Assembly: GCA_033297205.1 (NCBI GenBank)
Contig: MU859082.1
Span: 124,001 to 188,000 of the forward strand
Direction of reading: 5' to 3'
Length of the DNA stretch: 64,000 nucleotides
Source: Pseudoneurospora amorphoporcata
Lineage: Eukaryota; Ascomycota; Sordariomycetes; Sordariales; Sordariaceae
In this document: one piece after another, positions 12,701 through 25,048 of the stretch
Layout: each line of letters opens with the position of its first letter
Numbering within the stretch: the first letter of the stretch is position 1
Made by a program: the position numbers and the translations under genes
The notes under the pieces: generated by a model
What the model was told of the DNA's origin: nothing
Database searches by the model: none
Seen by the model: only the letters and a program-made list of their open reading frames with translations

Positions 12701-12708
12701 GGTGCCAT
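9701..12708 (-). CDS. TRP-like ion channel / flavin carrier (FLC) family membrane protein
   Basis: Exons 12708-12408, 12349-12329 (21 nt), 12271-12217 and 12158-9701 join to 944 aa. The N-terminus is a signal peptide (FALLFLLLGIVVLPSA, cut near residue 24). A luminal ML-like domain of about 150 residues follows, with YGENRLSMTFNPCN spread over the tiny exons. The main exon then holds about nine or ten membrane segments typical of the fungal TRP/FLC family (TTILAIIASFATAAYG, AVLVGLTWIMIAIVLAG and others) with the Cys pair of the ML region (LCPLV). A cytosolic Ser/Pro-rich tail of about 220 residues ends the protein. In yeast, Flc1-3 are ER/vacuolar proteins linked to FAD uptake into the ER and Ca2+ homeostasis; fission yeast Pkd2 and Trp663 are relatives. 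Which of these activities applies is inference. The microexons are needed to keep the ML domain intact. Confidence 0.9.
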
Positions 12709-15309
12709 CGCGAAAGATTGACGTTAGTTGGTATTGGCCCCGAGCCAGTAGTCCTATGTCCTGGGCGAACCAGCCCCCTTCAGAACAAGATAGCGAGTTG
12801 ATATGCGTGTTGTGAATATCCAGCACCAGGGAGTTTCGAGTATCCTTGGTAAACTATGCTATAAGATCTGATCCAAGGTCTATCGGGGGATAGCCCTAAT
12901 GGCGTGGGGAATGTCGATGAGGCGAATAGAAGGGCGAGTGGAAATTTCGGTTGCCACGGGAGATCAATATGGTCTAAGAATTGACGTAACGTAGGATTAC
13001 CGTGTTAGATTTTGTAAAGTGATAACCGAGAGTGTGAGGCTGAAATACTGGTTGAAGTGATGTGGTGGACTTGATGATTTGGAGCAGAGAGCGTCGAACT
13101 TGGTATATCGTGTTGGGGTGTGCGGCATCCGGGGAAAGAATGTGTGAACGTGTATAGGCGAAACACGAACGGCGAGGTTGCGTAAAGCGAGATGTAGTAG
13201 ACTCAGTGAGCGAGATCCGGTATGATTGTTGGATATGGACAGCTGTTTGGCGAGAGAGTGTGTGACGAATAGCTTCTAGAGACGTGGTTTACTATCTGTC
13301 TTGGTCTGATGATAGAGCGAATGAGTGACGATAGTCCGGGTTTAGTCCGTTTGCAGGTGTAGTGATGTGTTGTAGCGAGAGAAGGCAAGGCCCCGTTGTC
13401 CGGTGCGGGAAACTGAAGGACGAAAGACTTGGAGCGGAAGCAATGGTTTCGAAGTGAGATTCCTTTCTGGAGGACCACCCTTGAGTCCCAAGCAGTCCAA
13501 CTACCTATCCAGCCTGCCCACGAGGCAAACCCAATATCCACAGCTTCCCGAAATTTCAAATGGAGCGAACGGATGAGCTATACTGCTATGGTTCTGTGCT
13601 TGTTTAGCTCCCCAATCACTCGATTGGGCAAAAGGAGTAGAAGAAGGGTCTTGCTGAGGAGTTACCTCCAAGTATGCAGGGATGGCTCTTGCAACGGATT
13701 AACCAGACACTGCGAGAACACGGAACACTGCGGTGGCCGTAGGAAAGAAACAGGTGGACATACGCACTGCCCACAAGCACCCAGACAACCGAGAAAGACG
13801 GGGAGGGGAGGAGAAGGGGGTCCTTGGGTTTAATGACCGGATCGTCTCCATCGTTGCTAGGCGTTGGAGCGTTTTAATTTGATGTGTCCACGAGCCCGCC
13901 AGTGCTTCCAGAGGCGAAAATAGGCCAAGAGCCATTTGTAAGGTGGAACTCGCTCAAGCGAAGAAGAAGCGGATTCTTCCGTCATGGATGGTGATATAAA
14001 AGGAGAGGGGGAGGAAGCACACCGTCGGATAGTCCAGTCCAGTCAGTACTGATGTGCTCAAGCAGCTCCGGTGATGACGGAGATCATATGGACAAGAAGC
14101 TTAGGCCGCCATATCGTGAGCTTCTGGTTGTCTCAACGTCGAAGGGAAAATACGTGGACAACGGTCCAAATGCACAATTTACGTCCCCTGTCTAGAACAC
14201 AGGAGGTACGTAGCATCACCGATCTAGCGATCACCCGATGTCCCCTGCCCGGTTGCCCGGTTTGTTTGGTCGGTGGTGTTTAGCGAGCGCCAAGAGGAGT
14301 TCAACAGACCGGCAGTCGAGTGCCGGCGGATGAAGAAGCCTTCCAGCAACGGCTGCCCGGCAGTCGTCAGAGCCCGACAGGATGGGTTGTTGTTGTCCGG
14401 AAATCGACTGGCGGCCAGGATGGACGGGCTGCCGAATTGTCCGACCATGTCCCCTTCCCCTGCCGAGCCTCGTGTGCATCTTGACATCCGGACAGCTCGG
14501 TCCACTTGTAGCCGCGCTAAAGATTCGGCGATTTGGAATGATGCGAGACATCGATGCTCCTCTCCTGCCCATCATTCTTCTCAGTGTTCGACCTTCAAGG
14601 ACCTCCATCGATTGGGAACAGGCTTGTTAGATAATGATGGTTAAAGGTACCACGTGATCATAGTTGGGTCTTTACAGGTTCTCATGATGAAATTGGATAT
14701 CCACTCGTTGGCTCCGCTCACGGGCTGCTACGCCGGTCAGGAACAAACGGTGCGGTGCATTTCCCGGCAGGCAATGCCAAGCTGCAGCATTCTGGCCCCT
14801 TGCACTGTACCTTTAGCGTAAATAGTCGGGAACAACCAAAGCCATAAACATCAAACCGACCTAGCGTTGTCGACCGGTTGGCAAAAACAATAAGTCCAAG
14901 CAGCAGGCGGGAAACATGCACACCGTGTCACCATGTGCCAGAACAGGAATTGCAAAAGGGGATGGCATAGAGCGAACATGTCGTATCGATGGAACGAGTG
15001 AAGTAACCACATATAGTGTTATTGCGCTTGCCCATGATGCAAAGCCGTCGTCAAGTGACGACAAAGAGAATCGAAAGCCCAACCAAAAGCATCCTCCTAT
15101 TTCATCGACCCCAAATCTTCCCATTAATCCTTTCACCTCATTATCTTGCGTCTCCTTCAACCTCATTATCCCAGCCCCTTTTTTGGTTTCCAGCCATACC
15201 TCCGCTCACCCCGATATGGGACGACTGGACGGTCATGGAAAGCATGCCGTCCATGCGTCTCCAAGGCCTTTGCGCCCTGACAATAGGGTGCAAAGCATAT
15301 AGACAACGC
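12709..15309. other. Long intergenic region (2.6 kb)
   Basis: No gene is supported. Open frames of 60-135 codons occur on both strands but share no recognised domain and lack codon-pattern support. The portion just above 12709 is promoter and probably 5' leader of the FLC-type gene; the portion just below 15310 is 3' of the symporter gene. Confidence 0.45.
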
Positions 15310-17919
15310 TCAAAAGAACTTGCCAGGAATCTTTCCAGCCCCAGACTGCTGTCCGGTGCTCAAGATAGTCTCCAAGTCTCCACCAGCAACATACTGGACC
15401 GTCTCGCCATCTCCCTCCACCACAACGGGACGGTCCAGGGCATCGAATCTCACGCCCTTTCTCTTGGCCTGAACCCACTGCACCGCCAGTCTGAGCGCAA
15501 GGGCTCCGAAGCCCCACAGGAGACCGCCGACAGGGGCAGCCACGAAGGCGCCGAACGCAGCCCAGCCTTCCTGGTACAGTCCCTCCTCGAGCAGCATCAG
15601 CTGAGCGCCCTTGTAGGCGTCCTTGTAGTAGATCGCACCGAAGATGAAGACAGTTAAGACACCACCCAATCCGCCGACGACCACCTCAAAGCCGCGCCAC
15701 CAGTAGCAGCGGTCAGACAAGCCAATGACCAGTACCGGAATGGTGGCGGCAGAGACAAGATCGGAGATGAGGTAGATCTGCAGGATCGAGGGCGCCTTGA
15801 TGGCGAGGACCACGATGGGGATAATGACCAGAACCACAGCGCCGCGGATCCACCACACGTTGAGCTTGTTGCGGAACAGATCGTTGCTGGCGCTCGAGAC
15901 CATGGCGGACTGCAGCGAGTCGAAGGCGGCGGTACTGAGCGTAACGGACATTACGAGGACGAAGCCGACGACCCAGGCGGGAAGGTTCTCAAGCAGGCCG
16001 AAGAAGGCCACGGCGCCGGGGAGCGGGTTTTCCGGGTCCGAGCCGGGCCATACGCCGGACCAGGCAGCGATGAGACCGGTACAGCCTACCATAGTGATGA
16101 TGATGAGGATGATAAAGGCAGCGAGAGAGATGCCGATCCATAGATCCTTGTCGGTCTTGGAGGCAAAGGTACGAAGCCAGAAGCTGGACTGCTTGGGTGT
16201 TAGTCGAGTGACGACGTGCCGGTCTTTGTTTGCTCAGAAGACATTACCAGAAAGAAGTCGTTCGTCAGGATGGCAACCGGGAGGATGTAGAGAAGCTGCC
16301 AGCCCAAGAGATTATCTTTCAGTAGACCCGAGGGCTCAATCAAGCTGGTATCGATCTTGGTCTCAACGCCGATAGCAATGGCTGCGACGATAATGAGTCC
16401 GACCACCATCGCTCCCTGAATGTTGTCCGTGAAGAAAGAGATTTGGAATCCGCCCAACGCTGCAGGTCGCATCAACGTCAGTACTCATCCGATGAACCGT
16501 TGGCTGCAAGACACGTACAGGTGTAGATAGTCGTGATTACACACTCGACAATGATGACCGGCAACCCATTAAGGCCAGTCAAGACCTCGACAACCTGACC
16601 GATAGACGACAGTTCGGCAACCATGTACAGGAAGAGCGTAACCAGCGTCACAAAGCTGAGGTACAAGGCCGCGACGGTCCCATAACGCTGTCTCGTCCAC
16701 TCCGTGAGGACGAAACCCTCAGGGCATTTGCGTCGGATGATCGGGCCCAGCGAGGCGAAGACGAACAGTGGGAGTGCGGAGGCCAAAGCATAGACGAGCA
16801 CACCCTGAAGACCAGCCAATGTGGCAATTTCTGGATAAGTGAAAAGCATGCCAGATCCGAGAGCTGCGCGGGTTAGTTTTTCCAACCCACAAGAGTAAAG
16901 GGGGAAGGGAGACGAGGGAGAAGGGAGAAGGGGGAGGGGATAGATCGGAGCGGCAGCACGTTTCCCACGCAAGCATTAACTTGATCGAGTAATTACGGTA
17001 CAATCTCAGCTTCGTCGTCCAGCAAGTCGCCAGATCTCCTCCCTGTTTACCCTTTTTATCCTCGAAAATACCATCGCCCCCGAGGAGATTATGGTATGAA
17101 GCGACGATAGAAAGAGCGGGAGGTTGAATCCAGATGAACAAGCCCTCGACTCGGCGCCCGTAGTGAGCCGCAACCTTTCATCTAACCTTGAGTAATATCC
17201 ATAGTATCCTTCTTGACACCACCTGGGGAGACGGTGCCAAAAGGAAGACACGAGGGATACGACCTCGGAAGATGAAAAGTAGGTTGGAAACTGGGTGCGA
17301 ACGAACCTATGCTGTCAGTCTGCTCAACTTATACCTCTCTCATGACCGGCGTTTTTTGCTCGGATCGAGCCCTTATTGCTAAGGTCGAGTTTCGGAGGTC
17401 GAGTTCATGTTTCGTCGTTGCCGAGATGCTGTGTTTGGTGTGTTGCTACCGCTCTGATCTTCATGTTGCAGGAGAGGCCTCAAGTGTCGTTGTTGAGTGC
17501 CCCGTTGTCGCGTTCTGTGCTCTCACTCACCGGAAGCGATGAAGTTCAGAGCGAGCGGAATAGCTAAGAGAGATGGGGGTATTAGTTGCAACTCAACGCG
17601 TATTCGGTAGCGACGGAAGGCTATGAGAGTAGGTGATGGCTTGGCAGACTAGAGAGAATAACAGCCTCTCTTGTCTGGGCCTGGCAGGAATGTCATCTAA
17701 CCCGTCTGAGTCCTGTTGCCGGCGAGATACTCCCCCTTGGTCTGGTTTCTCAACATCCAGGCAACACCGGTTCCCATGATGCTGCGGCAATGAGTCAGTA
17801 CAAACGCTCCCCCGTATCGAGCGGGAATGGAACGGGGCTTGGTGATTGTCATCTCACAGGAAAACTCCTAAGGTAGTATAGATTATGGCGTTCGACGCCT
17901 CGGAGGATGGTTGGCCCAT
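15310..17919 (-). CDS. Sodium:solute symporter family permease (DUR3/urea-transporter-like)
   Basis: Six exons (17919-17858, 17781-17702, 17564-17532, 16863-16519, 16459-16248, 16188-15310) join in frame to 536 aa. The N-terminus, MGQPSSEASNAIIYTTLG, is in the first exon, then KGEYLAGNRTQT, AIPLALNFIAS and ALGSGMLFTYPEIATLAG on successive exons. The pattern fits the SSF family: a first membrane segment, a 'gNRt' loop, the TM2 start, then RRKCPEGFVLTEW(T)RQRYG and TSLGGFQISFFTDNIQG. About 13 membrane segments are visible and the C-terminus is a basic tail. Fungal members annotated as urea or related small-solute transporters look like this; the substrate is not determined. Intron 3 (16864-17531, 668 bp) is far longer than any other intron in the window. 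A transposon relic begins about 150 bp upstream of the start. Confidence 0.86.
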
Positions 17920-18074
17920 TGTTCTGGTAGGATTCTGCTTGGATATAGACAAATTTTGGTGGTTGTTGAAAACGATGTTGCGTAGGAAAAAAGTTGTTGA
18001 ACTGCCCTGTCGAGGTCTCTTTTCTTTTAAGCGAGATACAGTAATGACCCCTGCAGTTGCAACCCCCCCCCAGA

Positions 18075-18098
18075 TGCACAAACTCTACTTATTGCACA
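18075..18098 (+). repeat. Direct repeat flanking the transposase relic, upstream copy
   Basis: A 24-bp sequence (TGCACAAAC, 4 variable bases, then CTTATTGCACA) recurs in the same orientation at 20232-20255. The copies match at 21 of 24 positions, and the three differences are all C/T. The repeats bracket the broken transposase about 2.2 kb apart. Their orientation is direct, so they are not the terminal inverted repeats expected of a pogo element. Confidence 0.6.
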
Positions 18099-18469
18099 GC
18101 CAACTGGATGCCGCATTTACCTCCCCATACTGGGACTGCAAACTGCTTACTGCAACGCTGATTGGCCAAAATGTGCATTAACAGGGGGGCTGACAGGCTA
18201 TTTCTGGCATCTGACAGGTGCAACGGGCCGTCAGACTAGAGGGTTAGGGTTGCAAAAAATTCCAGATTCGACCAGATTCCAGCCCAACCCAAGCAGTCTG
18301 TCGCCCAGATTCTGGTGCCCAGCCCACCTCTTTGCACCACCACCTCCCTACACCTCTTTTTACCCACATTCGACCGTACATACACTCAACTCTTTTGCCC
18401 AGCTCGTTTACTAGTGACCTCCTTTCCCATACAATTTGTAAGCGACTCTCTGTCTCTCTACAACTGACC

Positions 18470-19939
18470 ATGCCTCGCGTTAAGTACGATACTCTCAATT
18501 GGGATCAGCGTTTGAAGCTCCAGAAGTGGGCAGACGCGCAGAGCTCCCGTCCGTCCATCAAGAAGGCACAACAGTTCATCATGTCGCAATGGAGCCTCGC
18601 GGTCCCCCACTACTCGATCTCTCGATACCTCGACAAGAAGAAGAACCCCGCGAAGCTTGCTTTTATCGACGAGCGGTCTGCGCAGACCAAAGCAAAGAAA
18701 CTACGCGTTGGGCAATGGCCTGTGCTAGAGAAGCTCCTATACAACTGGCAGCTAGGTCTCGAAGTGCAGGGACTAGGTACCTCCGTCGAGCTTTTGCAGG
18801 AAAAAGCTAGGGAGATATGGATGAAGTACCCTAAAGCCCGCAATAATAAAACTGCTGACGAAGAGATGTGCCCTACCTTTGGCAAGAAGTGGTGCGCATT
18901 GTTTAGGGAGCGCTTCCACATTTGCGAGCGTGGCTTCTACAGTGAAGCTGCTGCCGCGCCCAAAACTAACCGGTATACTGAAGAGAAGATGGAGGAGATT
19001 CGACTCCAAGCGCTGGGTATTACCAAAGGGAACCGCTACAATATAGATAAGACGGGGTTGTATTGGCGACGTACTGCCTCATTCGGTTTAGCATCTGAAG
19101 CCCGCCCCGGCATCAAGAAAGATAAGTCACGAATCTTACTAGCTCTCACGACAAATGATACTGGTGATAATTTGTTTAAGGTCTGGGCTATTGGGCAGTT
19201 TAAGAACCCTCACGCGTTGAGAGGGTTTAACTTCGATAGCGCTAAAATCGTCTGGAGAAACAACAAGACCGCATGAATGACAGGCGCAATCATGCAAGAA
19301 TGGCTCCGGTCGTTCTACCGCTATATCCAGCGAACGAAGCCTAGACAAACTGTTCTTTTGTTACTTGATAACCACTCTGCGCATGAGCTTGCCGTTAAGC
19401 TTTCACCTCCACCCGAGAATACCATCATCCAGTTTTTCTCCGCCAACGTCACGTCTCTTTATCAGCCTATGGATCAGAGTATTATCAACACCTTCAAAAC
19501 GTACTACCGTCGCCACTTCCTCAAGTAGATATGCCAGCAGTTTGCTGAGCCATCTCCAGCTACTGAGAAGATGACCCCCCTTACTAAAATGAATCTAAGA
19601 CTCGCACTGAAGTGGATTTCCCAAGTCTGGTACGGGGAGGTTAGAGTTAACGTTATTCGCAATTGCTGGATTTGATCGAGTGTCTTGGCCACAGAGGAGG
19701 TGGCTGACAGCCCCGCGGTCGATATGCCGTATGACGTGGAGGACCTCTTCAAAGAAGTCAACTATTATATCCCCGTACGAGACAGGATGAGCTTGGAGAA
19801 CTTTCTGAACCCCGCTGACGAGAACCAAGTACTTGTAGAGCTCAAAACCGCTGAGGAGGTACTTCAGAATGTTATCGATGATTGGAGGCAGGAACTCGAA
19901 GAGGACAAACAAGCAAAAGAGGAGGATGACGGCGGGTAG
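18470..19939 (+). pseudogene. Broken pogo/Tigger-type DDE transposase
   Basis: One frame reads from ATG 18470 to 19939 (about 490 codons) and is interrupted by in-frame stops at 19274-19276 (TGA), 19526-19528 (TAG) and 19673-19675 (TGA). The N-terminus is a CENP-B-like helix-turn-helix (LNWDQRLKLQKWADAQSS, then HYSISRYLDKKK). A second CENP-B-type DNA-binding segment follows (CPTFGKKWCALFRERF). The DDE catalytic region shows NIDKTGLYWRR (family: D-E-TGL), LLLLDNHSAH and TSLYQPMDQSIINTFK, supplying three Asp. The tail is acidic. Each stop could come from a single transition, as expected after RIP or CpG decay. The frame is otherwise intact, so inactivation looks fairly recent. Terminal inverted repeats and a TA duplication were not found by eye, so element ends are undefined. 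Confidence 0.9.
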
Positions 19940-20231
19940 TACTAGCTAGTGGCTACGCTTATAAGTAAAGAAGCCGTAAAGCATATCGCGAATTTACTCG
20001 ACTGGGGACTAGAGAAGGAATGCCTCTGTTTTGAGGATATACAGGCATTGAGAAAAATAAAACAGAGAGTGGAAAGATAGTAGCAAGACAACAAAACTTA
20101 GGCCACTCTATTGCAGATATGGGGTAGAGAATGTCTATAATTTGGTTCAAAATGTTTACAATTCAGTTTGGAAGAGATTTTATATGAGAAAATGGCCATT
20201 TTAGGAAAAAGGAACATGTCTCACCATGTAT
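19940..20231. mobile_element. 3' part of the transposon relic
   Basis: A/T-rich sequence directly behind the transposase frame, up to the second direct repeat. It probably belongs to the same element. No coding frame is recognised. Confidence 0.4.
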
Positions 20232-20255
20232 TGCACAAACCTCACTTATTGCACA
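20232..20255 (+). repeat. Direct repeat flanking the transposase relic, downstream copy
   Basis: Second copy of the 24-bp sequence at 18075-18098, same orientation, 21/24 identity with only C/T differences. Confidence 0.6.
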
Positions 20256-22149
20256 AAAAATTCGTGCCAGAATTGAGTTGCATCTGCAGGAGTTTTTACT
20301 GTAGTAGGGCTTTCGGTTTCGACTTCGCAGCAGAACGATCGACGCCTGCTCCAGGATGGGCCTCAATAAGAGTCAGACAGAACCTAGGTAGATAGTCATA
20401 ATTTGAAGAAAAAGTAGCGAATCAAAGTGGAAACAACTGACATATAGCTGTTCTTATGCTTATTCAAGTTGGATAGGTTCATTGTCCTCCCTACGCTACT
20501 TTCCGCCAAAAGCAAAGTGAAATCCTCCGACGAAAGAGACCCAGAGTATCGTGTAAGCAGCAGAGGAATTTACGTACGACTAAGACAGCCCTGTGGAAAT
20601 TGGAGCCCATTAATCCTCGACCTTCAAAACACTGTGGGGGTCTATCCAGAAAATCCAAACCTCCCTCTGCTCTTGTCCCTCTCTCGCCGTCATCGAGATA
20701 GGCCTAAAACAAGAGGGTTGCCGAAGTGATTGTGTAGGTGGCTGGGCCTCCAGCGCGGGGGCTGGAAATAAGCCACTAACTGTAAGCCACCCTGATATTA
20801 TCTAGAATTGTTAGTATCAGAACACTTTAGCTGAATGTACTAGTGAAAAGCATGGCATCCCTAGAGGACAGGGAGTGTGATACAACTCTCCTTCTGCATC
20901 AGCTGAGTGGTAAACTTTCCTCAGATTCTCGGCTCGTCCGGTACTCAGCGACCGTGAGCATCAGTCACTCCAGCGTTCGCCTTGATCATGTCACGGTACA
21001 TACCTCTACTACCTTGAAACAGCCTGGACGCCGACCACCAAATCTCTCTCTCCCTATAGCAAGGTTCACGCTAAGAAGTACGGTGTTAAGTGCAAAGAAT
21101 CACGACATAAAGTGATGTTGTGACCGAAGATGACCATTCGTATTCTGATGATCATTCCAAGAGGAATCGTTTCTACTGCGAGGACTCTCCCGAGTCCTTA
21201 TACCTCTCCAGGTCCTAGGACGGACTTGCCAAGTCAAGCCTTCAATCCTGACAGGAAGTCTCAAGTGGCTGCGACTTGGAAGTCTCGGACTTCGGAGTCT
21301 GGGAGTTGGAAGTATCGTGTCCAGTCCCGCAGGACTTGGACTTGCTATATACATTGTGCGTACTCTTACATACGGTTAGGGTGTTAGTACTTTTCGCGGG
21401 CGGAACACATACAAAACCCCGTACGCACTATTCAAATCATAGTACACGGCCCGAAAATGCACTTTCCGCCGGCAAAATAATTGTTAGGCCTAATTAAATT
21501 TCACCGTTTTTATATTAGTATATATGCCCGTTCCCCCCTCCCCCCCACCCCGCGTTCCCGTTCTCTACACAGACGTACATCCTCTACAACGGCACAACCC
21601 AATATCCAGCCTTACACCCTTTACGGAAGGGTCGAGGCCAGGTTTCCTGGCCGCCCCGAACACTTGTGACATTGTGTGACGACGTTCTGGGTCATGATCA
21701 TCTTTGACCTTCTCTCAACAACGACAAAAGGCTCGAGATGCGGATAGTGCAGCCTCTAAACGGGACAGTTGCTGCAGCGACAAATGACTCGTTACTTTAT
21801 CTATTGAATCTGGGGACACTATCTCAGTAAATGTGGAAATGATAGCAGTCGAGTAGCTATGCGACAACCAGATACGAGCTTTACCCAGGATACGGAAACC
21901 AACTCTTCCCTCTGCTTCCAAATACACGAGGTTGTCGACATTCCCAACCATATTCAACCAGTCTCCACGTGTGACCCGAAACTACTGCCTGAACACTCCT
22001 CAAGATAGTCCTGGTTGTTGTTCCCTAAAAGTCCACGCCTGGTTCAGCATCGATCGCTTGAATAGACTTGAAAAGATTCAAGCTATCAAAGAAGCTGTTC
22101 TGGCCAATACTCAAACTCCGACATTAATCAAACAATCCAGGTGGACGCA
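20256..22149. other. Gene-free, partly degenerate region
   Basis: No gene is recognised. Around 21200-21350 there is a short stretch rich in GGACTTG/AAGTC-type words on both strands, which looks like decayed tandem sequence. Homopolymer C tracts lie near 21536-21550. Confidence 0.35.
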
Positions 22150-22625
22150 AGCACCAGACTGCGCCAACACCAACCATTCAAATGTACCAACGATCATCGA
22201 AAACAGCCAGGTCAGACTGACCATTCTGCCAACCAACACCAACCGAAAGAGAACCAGGGTATAACCACCAAGCGCCGAAACCAGCATATGCTCAAGTCGC
22301 TGCAAATGAAATTATCGCCCAACTCCAAGGAAGAACACCGCAATAGGTAGAACGCCGAATCCAATCCCTGTCAAAAGCCAATAGTTTTGACAAGTCCGCG
22401 GGAACAGGCTGGCCGGTGGCTGAAATATAATCGAAAGGAAGATACGACCATGGCGGGAAAAAGACAACGACCAAAATTGAGAAAGAGGCCGATACGTTAT
22501 CGAAACGTGGTCCATCTGGGTATACCAAAGAAACCCATGCCGTTCAAGACAGCATGGAAACGCCAAAGAAATGGATTTGGAGCATCAAGGTATACCAGCA
22601 AAGTCGTCAAAATATAGTCAAGAAG
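22150..22625 (+). mobile_element. Possible retroelement gag/ORF1 relic
   Basis: A Gln/Pro/Asn/Lys-rich reading frame includes APKPAYAQVAANEIIAQ followed by in-frame stops (for example TAG at about 22345). A KPxYAQVAA word within such a context is common in gag-like ORF1 proteins of fungal LINE elements. No reverse transcriptase or other domain is present nearby, so this is a weak call. It could instead be unrelated low-complexity sequence. Confidence 0.25.
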
Positions 22626-22717
22626 CTCTGAGTGTTGTAAGGCACTGTGGAAAGCTCGCACCCTAGAGTGACAACAGAGTCGGCAAAGATGGACCAGTTG
22701 AGATGACTCCCATCCCC

Positions 22718-25048
22718 TCAATAGACCGAGGGATACTGCGCAGCGCCGGGGATCCAAACGGCACAGTGCTGTCCCGTAATGGGATGGTAGGCAAAGTGTG
22801 AACGCACAAAGCCACGAGGAACGCACTCAAGGGGGATAGGCGGCGCAAACTCTGGAGTCCAGTTATGCATCACCAGATCGGGAGGAGCCTGCTGGACAGT
22901 GGGAGGTAAGACCGGGCCAGTACCAGGCATACCAGTCATGTACGCGTGCATATCCCAGTCCGGAATATAGCCAACGTGTGGGTAGGCCGGTTGGGGCTGA
23001 TCCCAAGAGGTGATAGGCAAAGGTTGTAAGGGATGAATGGGTCTGCCGTTCACATCCGCCGTTGGGTGTGGCAAGGCTGTAACCTGCGGTCCAGGCACGA
23101 CACCGCCCGGGGCATTGTTGGTAGGAATGGCACCGCCATGAACGCCATGTGCACCGAAATTGGGCATCGACTTGACAGGCTTGACAGCAAGCGGCTCTGC
23201 TGACACCTTCTGGATAGCAGCATCATCCAGGGTAGGACCATTCGCGCGGTGGGAGCCATTAATTGTGTGGACAATCCTGCGCTTAGGGGGCGATCCTTCC
23301 GATGAGTAGGCCAGCAACATTGGAGTGGGCTCTGGACCTGAAGCCGCCATGTCCGGGACGCTCGAACGTTGCATGACAGATTTATGAGCAAATGTGCTTC
23401 TCGATGGCGTGTTTGGGGTGCGAGGACCACCTCTGTAGGAGTCGGAAGAGGCAGGAGCCCTGTCAGTCATGGGAGACGAGACCATCCGACGAGCACCCTT
23501 GGTGGCCTTGCGCTCAACCTTTAGCGGATGTCCGCGCAACTCGTAACCTCGCTGTGCTCAATGGTTAGCAGCAAACTCTTGTTTACGACGGAAAGTAAGA
23601 CTTACAAAGCGCCTAATGGCTTCATCCGGTTCACCAATGTTCTCGTACTCCACGAAAGCATAGAACTGCTGACGGGCACCATACCAGGAATGGCCGTCCT
23701 TCCTCACAATGGTGCACTTTCTGACCGTGCCAGCCTGGCTGAAAAGCTTCTCGAGCTCTGCTTCGTCGATATCACGCGGCAAGTGAGCCACATAGAGGGT
23801 CTGCCGGTCGATCTCGTATTGCTTCAGGAACTCTTTGTTAGGGTCCCTTGGCGGCGTGATGGAGCCCTTCTGCTCGTCATATGGGACAATGCGATACTCC
23901 GGGTTCTGCTTGGCAACCTGAAGAAAGGGGTTAACATCCGATCACAGTGGACACACCGAGCAGGAGTATAATACATACAGTTCCCATATCGCGAGCTGGG
24001 TCGAAGATCGTGAACGCTGCGATGACGGTCACGGGAAGCCCGAGGGTCTGTTGAATCTCGGCGGGCAACAAGTAGCACTTGCTAAGCTCTCCGTAAGGTT
24101 CAAGCACGCGAGTGGCTTGATGGACAGTCATGTCTCCGTGATCGCGTCGGTTGATTGCGTAGGTGCCTGGGCGATCGTCAGTATGCGGAAATCCAAAGGG
24201 ATGCATTCGAAGGGAACAGCTTACGATTGGCTTTGACCATCTCGGTCCGGCAGGGGCGACCAAGGATCATGATTCCCTTTCCGTTGATCACCGCGTTCTT
24301 CGCATGGTCCTCATCCTTGTTCAAGTGTTAGATAAACGTTTCCGTGGAGATGAGGAAGATCAACATACTGTATACTGGCAGAAGGCAAATGGCATGTTGG
24401 AGGGGTCGCGGCGAATCTTGACGTATACCAGTCCAAAGTAGCTGAACTCCTTGGTAACCGCAGCATGAAGATCATCATCCTCCCGAGCTTCGGGAAGGCT
24501 GAGCAACGGAATATGTTAGCGGATGAACATGCCCACTCCGAGAAGTAAATGACCTACTTGGCCACAAACACGCAAGCGCTCGGCGGATAGAGGTACTGAG
24601 CGTCGAATATATCACTCTTCGGCGTGGAAGGAGGCGTGTTGTTGACCATGGTGTACGTGATCCGGGAATGCTCTCTGGCCGGCGGGTCCGGCTCTACGAA
24701 CGTGACGGAACGACGCAGCATGTTGGTCTTTGGTGTGTTGGCAGAAGTCATGATGCCATTGGGGTAGCTCTGACGGGTGGGCGTGACGCTGCTGTACTGC
24801 CCTTTGTTGCCTCCAAACTCGGAGGCGTCAGACGGGGTGTTTGAGCCTCCGCCAAGGTCTTGACAGCCAGAGTTAGTATGCACAAAAGCGCGATAATCTC
24901 ATCGAACAAATACCATGTCGCAAACCGCCTTTCTCCCGAAAGGGCCTTTCTGATGTCCTTGTTTTACGTAAATGCTTTGAGAATGCCGTGATTGCACCTC
25001 TGGTTTCCATTGGTGAACAGATGTCTGACCCTGCCGAGTATTTGCCAT
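22718..25048 (-). CDS. Multi-RRM RNA-binding protein (possible Rim4-like)
   Basis: Confident exons are ...-24558, 24498-24369, 24315-24225, 24166-23979, 23917-23606 and 23551-22718; all junctions keep frame. RRM1 has RNP2 CVFVANLP and RNP1 MPFAFCQYT. A middle RRM-like segment reads RTYAINRRDHGD...YGELSKCYLLPAE. RRM3 has TLYVAHLPRD and QQFYAFVEYEN. A disordered Pro-rich C-terminal tail of about 270 residues ends the protein. Tandem RRMs joined by 'AKxNRT'-like linkers recall yeast Rim4, an amyloid-forming translational repressor of meiosis; this relation is inference. The N-terminal exon structure is unsettled: an intron with a TACTAAC branch site (about 24862-24896) joins an upstream exon in the METRGAITAF frame (ATG 25010), but an alternative MANTRQGQTS frame starts at 25048. 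The outer coordinate given is the earlier ATG. Confidence 0.78.

Noticed and set aside
18075..20255. Treating the 24-bp repeats as terminal inverted repeats
   Set aside because: They are in direct, not inverted, orientation.
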